Below are positions 35,899 through 47,259 of a stretch of 64,000 nucleotides of DNA, in pieces (within the stretch, counting starts at the first letter, position 1; every line of letters starts with the position of its first letter). Source of the DNA: Varroa destructor (Eukaryota > Arthropoda > Arachnida > Mesostigmata > Varroidae); assembly GCF_002443255.2 (NCBI RefSeq), contig NW_019211459.1:2929751-2993750 (forward strand). Reading direction: 5' to 3'. The notes beneath the pieces are model-generated. The model saw nothing but the letters and a program-made list of their open reading frames with translations. It did no database searches and was not told the origin of the DNA. A program made the translations under genes and the position numbers.

Positions 35899-38800
35899 CT
35901 ATTTCCTTACGCACACAAGCCTTACGTTGTTCTATTTCTATATGTTAACTGTGCAAGTGGAAAAGGACAGATTTCCAAACCTTAGGCATGCTCTAATCAA
36001 AAAAGATCTCATTGCAATGCTCCATGTCGTTGTCGTTTCCGCATGATTCCAACTATCGTGTGGTTTACGGTGCGAGCTTGGCTGATTCTTGAAGTCGCCG
36101 AAAACAACGTAGCGTATTATCTAACCCATTTAGCTAAATGTTTACTATTTATGTCGGTAGGGTTAAATACTAGCACGATCTAAAATCAGTAAATGCATTT
36201 GGAGAATATTCCATTAAAGCCCCATAAAAGGATGTAGTTATTACAATTTAAAATAGGACGGTAGCGAGCAAGGGTGGACGATGCGTGTTTGGTCGCGCTT
36301 TCGTTGATTTTGATAAAAATGATCCGAATGTGGTCAGTGATTAAGATTTTCGGCCTATTATAATGCCTGTACAGCACAAGGCCCTAGTACGACATTCTAA
36401 AGAGAGCAGTAGCAAAAGCAAGAAAGAAAAAGTCTAGCTATAGAAAAGCAAATCGACTTCAATTGGATAGGAATATCATAAATGAGAACCCTTTCAGCTG
36501 GTATGACGCTTATGTAAATATAAAAAAAATAAACAGTATACCGAGTGGCTATGTGGAATTGTTTTTAAAAAGAGCTAAAGCCTATTGTTTGTTCGTCTTT
36601 TAACCGAATTGATCGAAAACAAACCTCGCTTATTTAGGTGTGTGATGTGTTAACAGAATATCAATATTTGAGCAAGTTAATAACAGCGTGCATCATGAAT
36701 ACAGCAGCTTCATTTGAGGTCGGCTGTCTTTCGTGCGATACAATCAAAATGGCGTAATTGGTCGTGGTTAACATTTAAAGCAAAGCTACTTGGCAGAAAC
36801 GATCACCGTTTTTCGTTGACTGCCGCTTGCCGACACTGTGCGGCATGCAGCTGGTCCTTGTGAAACCTGTGTGGCATCTTTTTTCCGATGTCGGATCGAT
36901 TAAGTTGCCATGGAGCCTGTATCCTTTCGGCCTGGCTTGCTTTGCTCTCGTGGCGTCAACGTCGTCACGGAACATCGACCCTTCCGATTGACCCAGCAGT
37001 AGCAGTATCGCTCCAAATTTTCACTGTCCATCGTGGTCACACTATGCCCTTTAAAAGGGGTGCTGATGCTTTGAGGGGGTGTCAATTCGGCCTTTCAAAT
37101 TTAATTATTTCCGTTTATTTAGACAGGATAATGGGGAACATCGGCAGAAGTTATAGCTGTTTGGCGGCTAGGGGCTGGTGCTGCTTTCACGAGAGTTCTA
37201 TTATAGGTCTCTCCTGATCTTTTACGTATGGCAGCCTTTTCAGGTGGATGGCAGAGAGAGGAGAGACGTCTTCTGTGTCAGATGGAACTGTATAGCTCCT
37301 TGGTGAAATTCGGTCGGCATAACCATAGTGCAGGCACTTCTTCGCTCGTCCGTTTCAAGTACACCTTTGTTTAGGCGAGCACGTATACCGATATCAAAAC
37401 CTGCTGACCATTATTAGAACAATAACCCCTTGCAGCGAATGATCTGGCACTGGTCATTCTCCATTGCGAAATCGAACATTAGAGTCAGTAGCTCTTGCCA
37501 AGTCCCACACACGACACGTAACTTGTATGAGTAAATAGCCTTCTTTGTACTCTGTCCTCTGATGTGCTAGCTCAGCGCTGAGGCGAGCGCTGCTATGAGT
37601 TTAAAATCTTTTTTGAAACATGTATGAAGATTAGCTACGGAATGGATGTAATCAAACCTCAATTGCGCCTATTATTTTCCCACATATGATCGTAGCATTT
37701 TTAATCGATATCATGAAGATAAACTGGTTGAATTGATTTCAACATTATGCTATGGATTCATAATCGTCGAAAGTTAGCACTTCCTTCCTTTGTTGTTTTT
37801 CTTTTTTCCCTTAATAGGGAGTTTGCAAAGGGAGCCGATTATCGTTGATCGAGAAGACTCGCTGGGCGCACTTTGCAAGCCAACGAAGGCTATGGTAAAT
37901 GGTAACTCTTTAGGAAGACGTATACCATATTTGCATGTAAAAACGAAGGCATCCGTATCCGAAACCGAGGCTGACTGTAGAAGCAATGCGTGGTCCCGAC
38001 AGCGAGTAGGAGAGGGAAAAAGAAATTGCCGCTGCCTCTATTGACGGTGGCGCGGTAATCGAGCCGTTTAAACATACGGTCTCCAAGCTTCGTTACTTTT
38101 ACCAACTGATAATAAGTTACAGTAATAATAATCACATCATAAAGGGTGCTATTCCGAATTTTTGACAATTATTTGTTCATACACATTGTAAATTGTACTC
38201 TTGGAAACGCTATTTTTAATAAGAAATGGTTCTTGAATTTCTTCTGCATCGTCCCGAACCCTAAAGATAAATAATAGGACACTCAAAGGTATTTGCTAGT
38301 TCATAGAGTATCTCAGATGACCTACACGTAATCCACGAGTGGTTTGTATTTTAAAAAATATTTCATGGTATTATTTTTCGTATGGTATTATAGTTACCAG
38401 CCTATATTGTTATGTTAATAATTTCGTTCAAAATTTCTAAATTTGAAATTTGAAAGAAGCGAACTCGATATTTTAACATTAACTTGAACTTACATAATGT
38501 ATTCACTTGTATGTTTTTAAACACGTAGTTTTTTTTTTTGTTAATACAAAAGACACCGATGCATGTAATGCGAAAAGGTCTCGAAGGCGGGAATATTTCG
38601 GGAAATTCATGTTAACCGTAACAAATGTTGAAACCACTGTGCTCAATGGCAGTACAACGAATAGCCCTGATATCCATGGTCATCGAGATGACGTAACATG
38701 TAGCAGGATATACCGTACGATTGTGTTTGAGTAACATATATTTCGAGCATCTCAATATAATTTAGCTCGTTTCAATAAGCAAAAACTGGCCTGTCACTAG

Positions 38801-38999
38801 ATCTGATTCCACATGTACTCGTTCATGCTTCTACGTTGGACTTCATATGGACATGCCCCTCAAGTGAGGCTACGCCCAAGCTGTTGCCACCCAGGTCGTC
38901 ACTAAGTGCCGCCACAAAAAAGGAGGCGGACGATAAGATGGCAGAACACAGTAATTTTTGGTAGGAAAAATATAGGGAAAAATCAAATTTAGCCTTTAC

Positions 39000-39850
39000 A
39001 CTGATCGCTGCCACCGCCACCAACAGCAGCTCCTCCCGTATCTTCAGCCTGCTTTCCTTTGTAGACGTCCACGAAGGTAAAGTGCGTTGTTGCTGGCTAT
39101 CCGTGATCGCGCTATTATGGACTAGCTAGAACCGACACAACACTGCTAGTGAGTCAGCAGGCCCACATTGGCTGCAGATTCTCTTCTGCTATAGCAAACA
39201 AGCGCAGATAAAGGCAGGCAGACGAAACAAACCAACCGTGATGTACGACAGACTATTTTCGTTCTCTCATCCCTCTCATGGCGAGCGTAGAGTGCGAAGC
39301 GGGATAAATGGCGAGCCGCTAGCGTCGGCAAGTGACTGACTCGCGCGGCAAATTACAATCGTAACACAATCTGGAACTGAACCCGCCTAGTCGGTGGCAC
39401 GTATGCCGCAGTCTGAAAGAGGCCAACCAACACGGCCAGCCTTCGTTCAAAGACTCCTAGCTTCCCAAACGGCTTTGCGAGTTTCAGCAACGGCAGCAGA
39501 CTCAAGAGAGCTAGTAAAACAGGAGGGAAAGTTGACGCTTCGGAATCTTCAGTAGGAGACAGAAGAGAAGAGTGGAATCTCTCGTGTACGCTTGCTGCAA
39601 CACGTTCGCTCAAAGTTCGTTTCCATTCCTGTTTTAGTTTCTTTTTTTTTTTTTCTTTCTAAGGTCTTCTCCTAGCTCTTCCGGCTGTTTGTTACTGAAA
39701 CGTTCGTTCACTGGCTGCGGCGTTCCTCTCCTAGAAACCACGAAGATACTACCCGCTCTCACCGAGAGATTGAGCGATCCCTTTCTTTGCCCCCAATGAC
39801 TGGCAATTTGTGCACTGCCGTCGCCGCCGAATGATAGGCCGCGAGTTTAG
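39000..39850. other. GC-rich island, several overlapping open frames
   Basis: The block is richer in GC than its flanks. Minus-strand frames at 39146-39331 and 39353-39613 are open, and a short one at about 39007-39098 reads THFTFVDVYKGKQAED before a GGGGSD tract. A T run at 39645 follows. None has decisive splice support. It could be a promoter/first-exon region on the minus strand. Confidence 0.3.
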
Positions 39851-40097
39851 AAAAGCGGTGTAGTTAATCACTCAAACATTTTAATCTATAATGATACGGC
39901 GTCACAGCGGTAAAAAGTTTCGCTACTTAGATATACATTATGGGAATGGTCATGTACTACCCAGTAGTACCACTTACGCCTATGCTATCGGCCAAAAAAC
40001 ACATAATGGAAAATATAAACGATGTAATCAAACTATATTCTATGTCAGGTAGAATGAAAACCTTTCGGACCTAATTTTCTATCATAATTTGTCCTAC

Positions 40098-40152
40098 TTG
40101 AGGCAGAATAATAGTCGAAAGCTTCTAGCTTTCGACTATTATTCTGCCTCAA
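40098..40152. repeat. Perfect 26-bp inverted repeat with a 3-base loop
   Basis: The arm at 40098-40123 (TTGAGGCAGAATAATAGTCG, then AAAGCT) is matched without a single mismatch by its reverse complement at 40127-40152, around a TCT spacer. Transcribed, it would form a near-continuous 26-bp hairpin. The flanks show no further complementarity. The perfect match implies recent origin or strong constraint. It lies about 650 bases upstream of the transposase fragment. Confidence 0.97.
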
Positions 40153-40802
40153 ATCCTCTAGCGTTACGAAGCCAAAAATCTGTGCTAAATATCGAAGCTT
40201 TTAACAGTAAGTCATTTACAAATTCCACAGACTAAAACATTCATCTAACCCAGACATTGTTCTTCAGTGTCGCCCTTCAAGAGTTTTTCCTATGACTTCG
40301 TTTCAGATACGACCAAATGAAGAATCTACTATACGTCATCGTACTCTTTCTTGTACTACCGTTAGGTGTGATTCTTACGTCTTAGATAATTACAACAACA
40401 AAACTGAGGCTGTGATTTATTTGGCCTCAAGAAGCAGGCCTTATATGCTGATTTGAGCCGTATTTACGAAGAGATTATATGCCAGATACGTAATCTTGTA
40501 ATTGTATAGGCGTACAATGGAAACTCTTAAACTGTAAAAAATTTTGTTCCATTTTGTACGTATGTAAGTTAGCAAACTGTAAGCAGACACATGAAAAGCA
40601 TATCGGGTCAAAAATTATGTCTTTGAGATGCCCAACTGTATACGAACAGTTAAGCGGAAAATTTCACATAAGAGAACCACACAAAAGAAACGGAACTTGT
40701 CAAAAAACAGCATAAGCATCACAGTATGGTGTCCTGAATCATTCCCCATGCTGTTAACCACCATATTATTACACCAGACTCCAAAAACAAGAGACGAGCT
40801 GA

Positions 40803-41089
40803 CTACGAGCTGTGAAGCAACTGTTAGAGACCAGATCTGGATTTGGAGAATTGGAAAACGAAAATTACTATTCTCACTTTCCGAAAATGTCGCGCTCACT
40901 ATTCGACGAAAATTTAGATCTATTAAAGGAGACGGTAGTCAAATTCACGGCGACAGATGCTACCCCTAAGGCATTGAGGCTATTGGCCGCAGAAGCCGTA
41001 GCGAGATCTATCCTACATTTTGTGTTACAACTTTTTCTTAGCGGCGCTATAATTAATGTACATTGTTTAACGTTCTTTGGTGGATTTTA
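40803..41089 (+). pseudogene. Harbinger/PIF-like transposase fragment, N-terminal region
   Basis: The plus frame reads AVKQLLETRSGFGELEN, then NYYSHFPKMSRSLFDENLDLL and ATPKALRLLAAEAVARSI. This follows the pattern of the helical N-terminal part of Harbinger/HARBI1-type transposases: a Leu-rich EL helix, then Y-x-x-(Y/F)-x-(R/K)-M-S-x-x-x-F-(D/E) about 15 residues on, then a (S/T)P-x-x-(R/A)L-x-x-LR-(F/L)LA block. Upstream, another frame gives TPKTRDELTTS, resembling the R-R-x-E-L-G start of these proteins and implying a frameshift near 40803. The catalytic DDE part is not recognisable downstream, so this is a truncated relic. The assignment is from pattern memory only. Confidence 0.42.
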
Positions 41090-41099
41090 GGAAAGTTCG

Positions 41100-42330
41100 A
41101 CATCAATTTGTTGATACTAGGCACAGACCAAGAAAAAATTGACGCTACGCAGCGGGAGGGTAACTTAGCCCTTATATTTTGAATATAACCTTCGGTTAGG
41201 TCTGTACTTGCTTTGATTTCATAATCAACGTACCTAGGAGGAAAGTTACAGATATGCTGAGTGAAGTTATAATAGTGTTAATTAGTAAACAACAGACATT
41301 CGCCGCAATTAACGAAGTTACAAATTTAACAAGCCATGCAGCGAACTCTTAGGCCCGATGTTAAAAGCACTGCTTTCAATTCATCAGTAAGTAGAAACGT
41401 TGCGGGAAGGATGCCGGGCCAGGCCGAGGAAGTTACGGGCAGTCCTGCCAATGTCAGGCGAGGCCTGGGTATTTTCCACCCGTTATAGGAGCCACCATAG
41501 GTCAGGATAGGGAGTACGTGAGTATTTCAGTACTTCGACAATGGGTCTGCGGGTTCGCCACAGGATACAAGTCGGAATATATTTTATTAAGCTTTAACCA
41601 GGTGACAGAAAATATCGGCCGTATGATGAGGATTTCCTGACATCTTGCAGGATAAACATGGCCGCGTTGTAATAAACCAAATATTATGGTATAAATCTAT
41701 GTGTAATAAATTGATTTCAGCTGGCTATACATACATCTAGAGCACTGTAACCAACTATTTTTGCGATTTGAGCAGAGATCAGTTCTTATACAATGAACCA
41801 TCACGGTTAACAAGGAGGTAACTTCTTTTTGGTTCAAAATGGACGGTCTATGTTATTGCCAGTTTTCTCGCAGCTCTCGAAAGATCCGAGTAAGATTTCC
41901 AAAAGATTTTGAACAGAGTTTAAGTTTAAAGTTCACCAAAATACTAATTTATTTAATGAGAAATCATTGCCCGTTATCCGATTGGATCATTTATCTAAGC
42001 TCTAACGCCTAACCGTCCCATCAATTTTCGTCCCCTTTTGAGCCTCTTGGCCATTTTAAGTGGGGCACCGAGTCCGCTATCAGCACAAACCTCAGTTCCA
42101 CTTAACCCTGTCATATGTAGCCTGCACCACTTGGGAAAGTTATTGCACTCATCCCCACTAAAATTGCTTAACGCACGGTTACTATTAAACACGCTATTCA
42201 TGGATTAAATGAAAAGCATTTACTAAAGGCTGGTTTAGGTTCCGTATTGAAAATATAATTCTCACCTTGAATAACCGGACCGCCAAGAATGACACATATA
42301 AGACGTGCGAAACATTCTTGCTGTAAACGT
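41100..42330. other. Non-coding stretch after the transposase relic
   Basis: No recognisable catalytic transposase domain, gene or repeat family was seen. Open frames are short. Confidence 0.4.
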
Positions 42331-42332
42331 GT

Positions 42333-42358
42333 GTATGTATGTATGTATGTATATATAT
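42333..42358. repeat. (GTAT)n and (AT)n microsatellite
   Basis: About five GTAT units run into a short AT array. Confidence 0.93.
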
Positions 42359-42499
42359 GCAGTACGACAGTATGTGAGGGAGGTTTCGAGCCATTTTGGA
42401 GTAATATTAGCACCAGATTGGGTCATCCATGTCTTCGTCCACCTGAATTTCCTATTTCTGTTCATTGGATATGCAAAGCACGCGTACAAGCATTGTTCA

Positions 42500-43560
42500 G
42501 CTTATAGCTTACGAGCGTCTCCTAGGCAATAGCGTTATGGGGGCGCCTGGCTTACTGGTATTGCCGAGGAACGCTGCTGATCTGCTCAGTAGCCAAAGAG
42601 CGCTTTCGCCCAGTGTAGCCTGTTCTGTGACTCTGAGTGGCTCCATCCCCCAGTGGTTTCTGCTAATCACTACTAGTGTAATTCCTAGAGCGAAGATGAA
42701 GAAATCTTGACCGAGTATAGGTCCTTGTTGATCTCGAATGAAGGAAGGAGTCAATAAGTTCGCTCCTTTCCTTATTATTTCCCCTGAATAGCTCTCTCCT
42801 TCGTGCTGTCGGCTTTTCGTTCGCTTGTTGGTTCCTCCGCTGTTCATCAATTGGTACACGCGTATATGAACGCACGAGAAGTTAGCAGTCAAGCAGCGAA
42901 GGCCACAAACAGGTGTTTGTTCGGAAACATCCGGATACACGAACAAGCTCACTCACTCACATACAACAGGCCCTAGCCATGTATGGCCTTTGCATGACAA
43001 GCAACCGAGTCACGCGATCAGGCCGAATATTCTGGTGGTATGGGCAAAAACTGAGCGAACGACCATCAGTAATAGTCATCAAGCCATTGGCTGATTCAAA
43101 CTGTTTAGGCACAGTTGTACGTGTCGCTACGACTTGAAAGCTGCCCGCGAACAATATCGTCGATCCAATCAAATGATTGGCGTTATGCCCTGCTCTCATC
43201 CGCTTCCTTTTCCATAGATGATGGAGCTAGTGACACGCCAAGTAGTCAGTCGCCCGGCTCTGATGAACTCCTACTAACTACTGCTGCCATTACTACTTGC
43301 ATTGTTGCTGCTGGTGCTCGTAAAATTACTGATACAGTTACTCTCAGTAGACGGAAGAACAGCGTGTAGAAGCAGCGGCAACGGCAGCAATGACTTTTCG
43401 ATAGAATCGCGCAGTAGTAATTCTGGTAGTGACGTTAATGGTGGTGGCTGTGTTATAGCGACGCTTGTAGCGGGGGCCGTCAAAGAGGCAGCCTCAGTGG
43501 CTAACGAGAAGAGAGGAGAAACAGCGAACTAGGTCTAGCTGGCGTACAGCCTTTTGGGTA
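42500..43560. other. GC-richer region with Ser-rich open frames
   Basis: Composition rises above the flanks. Plus-strand frames at 43115-43369 (IDDGASDTPSSQSPGSDE) and 43302-43532 (SSNSGSDVNGGG) and a minus-strand frame at 42509-42952 (147 codons) overlap. Ser/Gly-rich low complexity is typical of regulatory-protein exons, but no frame has clear priority. Confidence 0.3.
42556..42659 (-). CDS. Candidate internal exon, unknown product
   Basis: On the minus strand an acceptor (GTAGTGATTAGCAG) is followed by 34 open codons and a donor (TACCA followed by GTAAGC). A stop in the same frame lies just before the acceptor, so the open stretch starts at the splice site. The peptide is hydrophilic: KPLGDGATQSHRTGYTGRKR, then SLATEQISSVPRQY. 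The 147-codon minus-strand frame covers the same bases in a different phase (NHWGMEPLRVTEQATLGES), so one of the two is wrong. Confidence 0.25.
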
Positions 43561-43599
43561 GGCAGTTTCCTTGCCGGCCATTTGTCCATCATCAGTTGA

Positions 43600-46320
43600 G
43601 CAGATAGAGTGAGCACTCCGTGCAGTATATGCTGGGAACGGGGTAAGTAGTAGATTGAGTAGGGAACGGACAACGGTTTCGGCAATTTCATCACCCGTTG
43701 CTCGGTCGATCCGGCGACAGCAGGGAAGGAAAAGCTGATTAAGGTTACCAAAGTGGCGTAGTGTCCAACCGATGCCTGCAGTCAATTGCAGTAGTAAAAA
43801 GCCATATAAAAGTGAATGAGCCAGCCGGTCGATCAAGCTTCTCTGTATCTCTCTACATAACATGGAATGGCGTACGCTTTAAGAATGAAAATCCGAATGT
43901 CGGAGTGCTTAATCTATGTCTAAATGGCTGAATTGATAGTTATATAATAAAACGTCTATTTTCATCACTCTCATTGCACTGAGGACAAATTAAATTAGCC
44001 ACTGAATTTCGTCGTCACCCAAAGTTGTATGTACTGGAAAATGGAACTAGGTTTAGTGTGTTAATCTGAACATTTTACATGCCGGGAACCTATGTACTGG
44101 AAACGACTCCGCTAGTGATGGCGGATGTTACAGGGGAACGACCAAAGTCATAGTGAAATATGATGTTAATAATGGTAATAAAAGATTTGTACCTAATATA
44201 ATAACTCGTAATTTCGTCCTGATTGATGTTTCAACTGTGTTTGAAAATAGAATTTGTTTGTTGTCCCATTATATTTACAGAAAAATTGACTAGGAGCTGT
44301 GTATTTGTTAGTAACCATATATGATGTACAAAGGGAATCGCCAACATTGATTCATTCCAAACAACTTCTGGACGCCAAGCAACGAAAAATATTCGTAAGT
44401 AAGGTCTGACCATATTACACGTATACATAAATCTTACTCAGGACAGCAAATTCAACAGTTGAATTGAGGGCACCAAGCAGTCGATCAGCGCTCACGGTAC
44501 ACCCAGTGCCCAATGGTCCGCAGAGACGCCCATTTCCATTATAGTCTGATGTCGCCATCTATCGCAAAGGAAACACAAAAAAAAACGAGTCATAGTGCAT
44601 GTGTTTATGGGGACGACCAACCTATAAGTTACTGCGGGTGACACCAATTGTAACGCCTTTCTATATATATAGGATAAGAATGAGTTCAATAAGTCCTTGT
44701 TCTTTCTTTTTTAGAACATTCAGTCCTCAACGCGTGCCACGAGGAGGCGGCCTAGGATGCGTGGAATATTTTTGGCTTGCCCAGATATGCTGCAGGGGTT
44801 TTCTTTTCCTCTAAAATCTGTAATCCAATAGAGGAAACTGTTGTACTTGCTAGAATCTCGATGAATGTATCCTCCAGCAGTTTTGGATCTTAAGATCATA
44901 CACGAAAATTAAGAGGTACATGTAAAAAAAAAACCCGGAAAAAACTCATTACGAGGTTTCTTACGAGTTCAACGAGTAGGGAAGTCCTATAAGGATACTT
45001 TTGGAATTCTGTGCTTTCTAACATGGTAATAGGCAGAGGTGTCAACCAGCATGATCTTATAAATCCACATGCATTTTTATCAACAAGAAGCAAAAATATT
45101 AACCCGTTAAAGTAACGAATACTTGACGGTTTTCTGAAAGCTTAATGAAAGAACCATGGTCGCTGCATGACCATGTTTATACTCCGAGCTGGATGAGTTA
45201 TTGAGTTAAACCCGTGAATTATTATAAAGCTATAGACGTTTCTTGCACCGTCTCGATAAATCGGAATAGCAGCGGGGCTCACGAGCAAAAAGGGCTCTCG
45301 CAAGATCAGTCTGATCTTGCCAAGGATCTACGATGGCCGACTACGTCACCATTGTTCCCTATTGCGATGGCACGGATCGCTGAAGACAGCAAACTACATG
45401 GCAACTTGGTTGTCCTATGATGGCCCAAAAACTATTGTGAAATAGTTACCTGTATGGTATGCAATATTTGGCTAATCCATAGACGATAGCCATTGAATCA
45501 GCCTTATTTCCCAATGTCTTAAACGCTGAACACAAACACATCATCGTCTTAAGGCATTGTGCCGTCTTCGAACCACAGCTATAATACGTTGTTCTATACA
45601 CATATTGTTTTTTTTTTATCGGAAGATTAGTGACAGTTAAGTAGTAGAAGCATGTAAACGATTCCATTTTCTATGTGGGGAAACTTTTTTTATCACAGCG
45701 CCTAAATTTAGCTGACTATTTGTACCTGAATGTTGAGACTTATAGTACTAATGACCTGTGCATCGGATTTCTTCTTTTTCCGAGTTTCCAGAAGTTTTCA
45801 GATTTACGATATGAAATCACTACGCCTTTAGCCGTAGTAGGCAGCTTTAAAATACTAGTCATGCTCCCATCGAATCCGAAACTTTCGCTTTCGAAGTTCA
45901 TAAGAAAGAATTGAACACGATAATCTACAGAGAAGTTTACAAACGCCAAAGAACCATCTATATCATTTATCTAGAACATAGCATTATTTAGTTCTGTAGT
46001 TATACTGTAGTTAATTGCCCTCAATACCTTAGCTGTCAAAATCAGGTCTTTCAATACCTCACTTCACCATAGCCGTCTACCGTCGTAATGCATGCCTTTT
46101 GTGAGCGCCGGTACCGTCCTCCTGTGTCAAAATTACGCTCAGCTTCAATTCAGAATAAATTTTTTCAAATAGCGACGATCGTAACTTTTGATCCGGTCAA
46201 AAGCAGGTCTTCACTTATCTACATGCTGTTGTGTTAACTTCGCTAACAGTGACTTAAAGGCTACTGATACCAATATTACCATCGCTGCTGATGCTGCAAC
46301 CATTACTGTTTCTGCTACTA
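43600..46320. other. No recognisable genes; one weak exon hint at 45.75-45.92 kb
   Basis: A minus-strand frame ending the block after the acceptor CTTCTCTGTAG at about 45926 reads YRVQFFLMNFESESFGFDG and SYRKSENFWKLGKRRNP, but the opposite strand is also open and no strong donor closes it. A perfect 10-bp palindrome lies at 45300. Otherwise only AT-rich sequence is seen. Confidence 0.3.
45300..45320. repeat. Perfect 10-bp inverted repeat, one-base centre
   Basis: GCAAGATCAG, T, CTGATCTTGC. It could be a protein-binding palindrome or a small hairpin. Confidence 0.9.
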
Positions 46321-46329
46321 GAACGACGT

Positions 46330-47250
46330 GTGTACTATGATCATTCAGTCACTGTTCCCCGTGCTTCCAACTGAGTCGATCAGGCTCAGTGCTCAGGCAC
46401 ACGACGAAGCACAGGACGAAAACGCTGGTTGGGGCGGCTGGCGTCGAGTGATGCCGTTGTTGGCCTGTTTGGACCGTATAGGGGACCGAATACGACACGC
46501 TGCCTCCCAAATTCAATCAGATTTTCCTTTCCTCTCGAGAGGAAATTGCAGAGTAGCTTACAGTCATCGCGCCCTTTTCGAAAGTTAACAACTGCTAAAT
46601 AGACATTGCAGGCAGAAACGTTTGGCGCTTCTACGTACGAGAGCCGCCTCCACTCCGCTTGGTCGAAACCAAACGAAGCAGGTCAGGCTGTTAACAACCC
46701 AACTCCATTTTGTCCCTCGTTCGCTGCTAACAGATGGAGTGAAAGAACGAACATGGCTGAAAAAGCGACCGCCTTACCGTAGCTCGGCGGGTGCCGACCA
46801 ATCTCATGCTACCCACGCGTCCTTCCAAGACAGGCAGGGCAGTACGCTTTCGTCCGTTCCCTCCAAAGTCTCCAAACGGACAATTTGGACAGCAACCCCT
46901 TTCCTCCCTCTTCGTTCCGCCCTCCTTTGGTCAACGCCATTCGCCGTCAAACACTTTTCTGCACTGTGCTGCTCGTATGTAAGCGATCCCCGTCGAAACA
47001 GGTAAACTTTCACCCCGTCTATGTCCAACTTACGTAAGAAGGCAAGGTTTAAGGTTGAACTTTACCGCCTCTTCAGCCTTCGTATTTTGGTGTTCGCCAC
47101 GGATTGTGTTACGGTGTCTGGTAAGGTTGAAGGCCGATTGCTTCGGCATGCCAAAGCTGTAGCTAACTGCTCGACTAAGTGCGGTAGATGGCTGTGAGCG
47201 TTTTCGGCTGAACCCGACACAACTCAGCAGGCCAAACACTTTCGGTCTGT
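46330..47250. other. GC-rich island with overlapping open frames
   Basis: Plus-strand frames at 46328-46588 (EDNA-free, W/R-rich: ENAGWGGWRRVMPLLACLDR) and 46622-47005 are open, but the second lacks an ATG near its start, and the minus strand is also open at 46804-47239. Pyrimidine-rich plus-strand sequence (CCTCCC, TTCGTTCC) dominates 46840-46960. A promoter or UTR role is as likely as coding. Confidence 0.3.
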
Positions 47251-47259
47251 TCGTTTCCT

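Noticed and set aside
44028..44103. Direct repeat TATGTACTGGAAA, 63 bases apart
   Set aside because: Thirteen-base repeats are expected by chance many times in 64 kb of AT-rich DNA.
45540..45600. Possible tRNA around CTTCGAACC (minus-strand box B)
   Set aside because: The T-arm does not pair, and no acceptor stem or anticodon arm can be built.
46622..47005. 127-codon plus-strand ORF
   Set aside because: It starts with a non-ATG codon, has no splice signals or domain, and lies in a GC-rich block where several frames are open.
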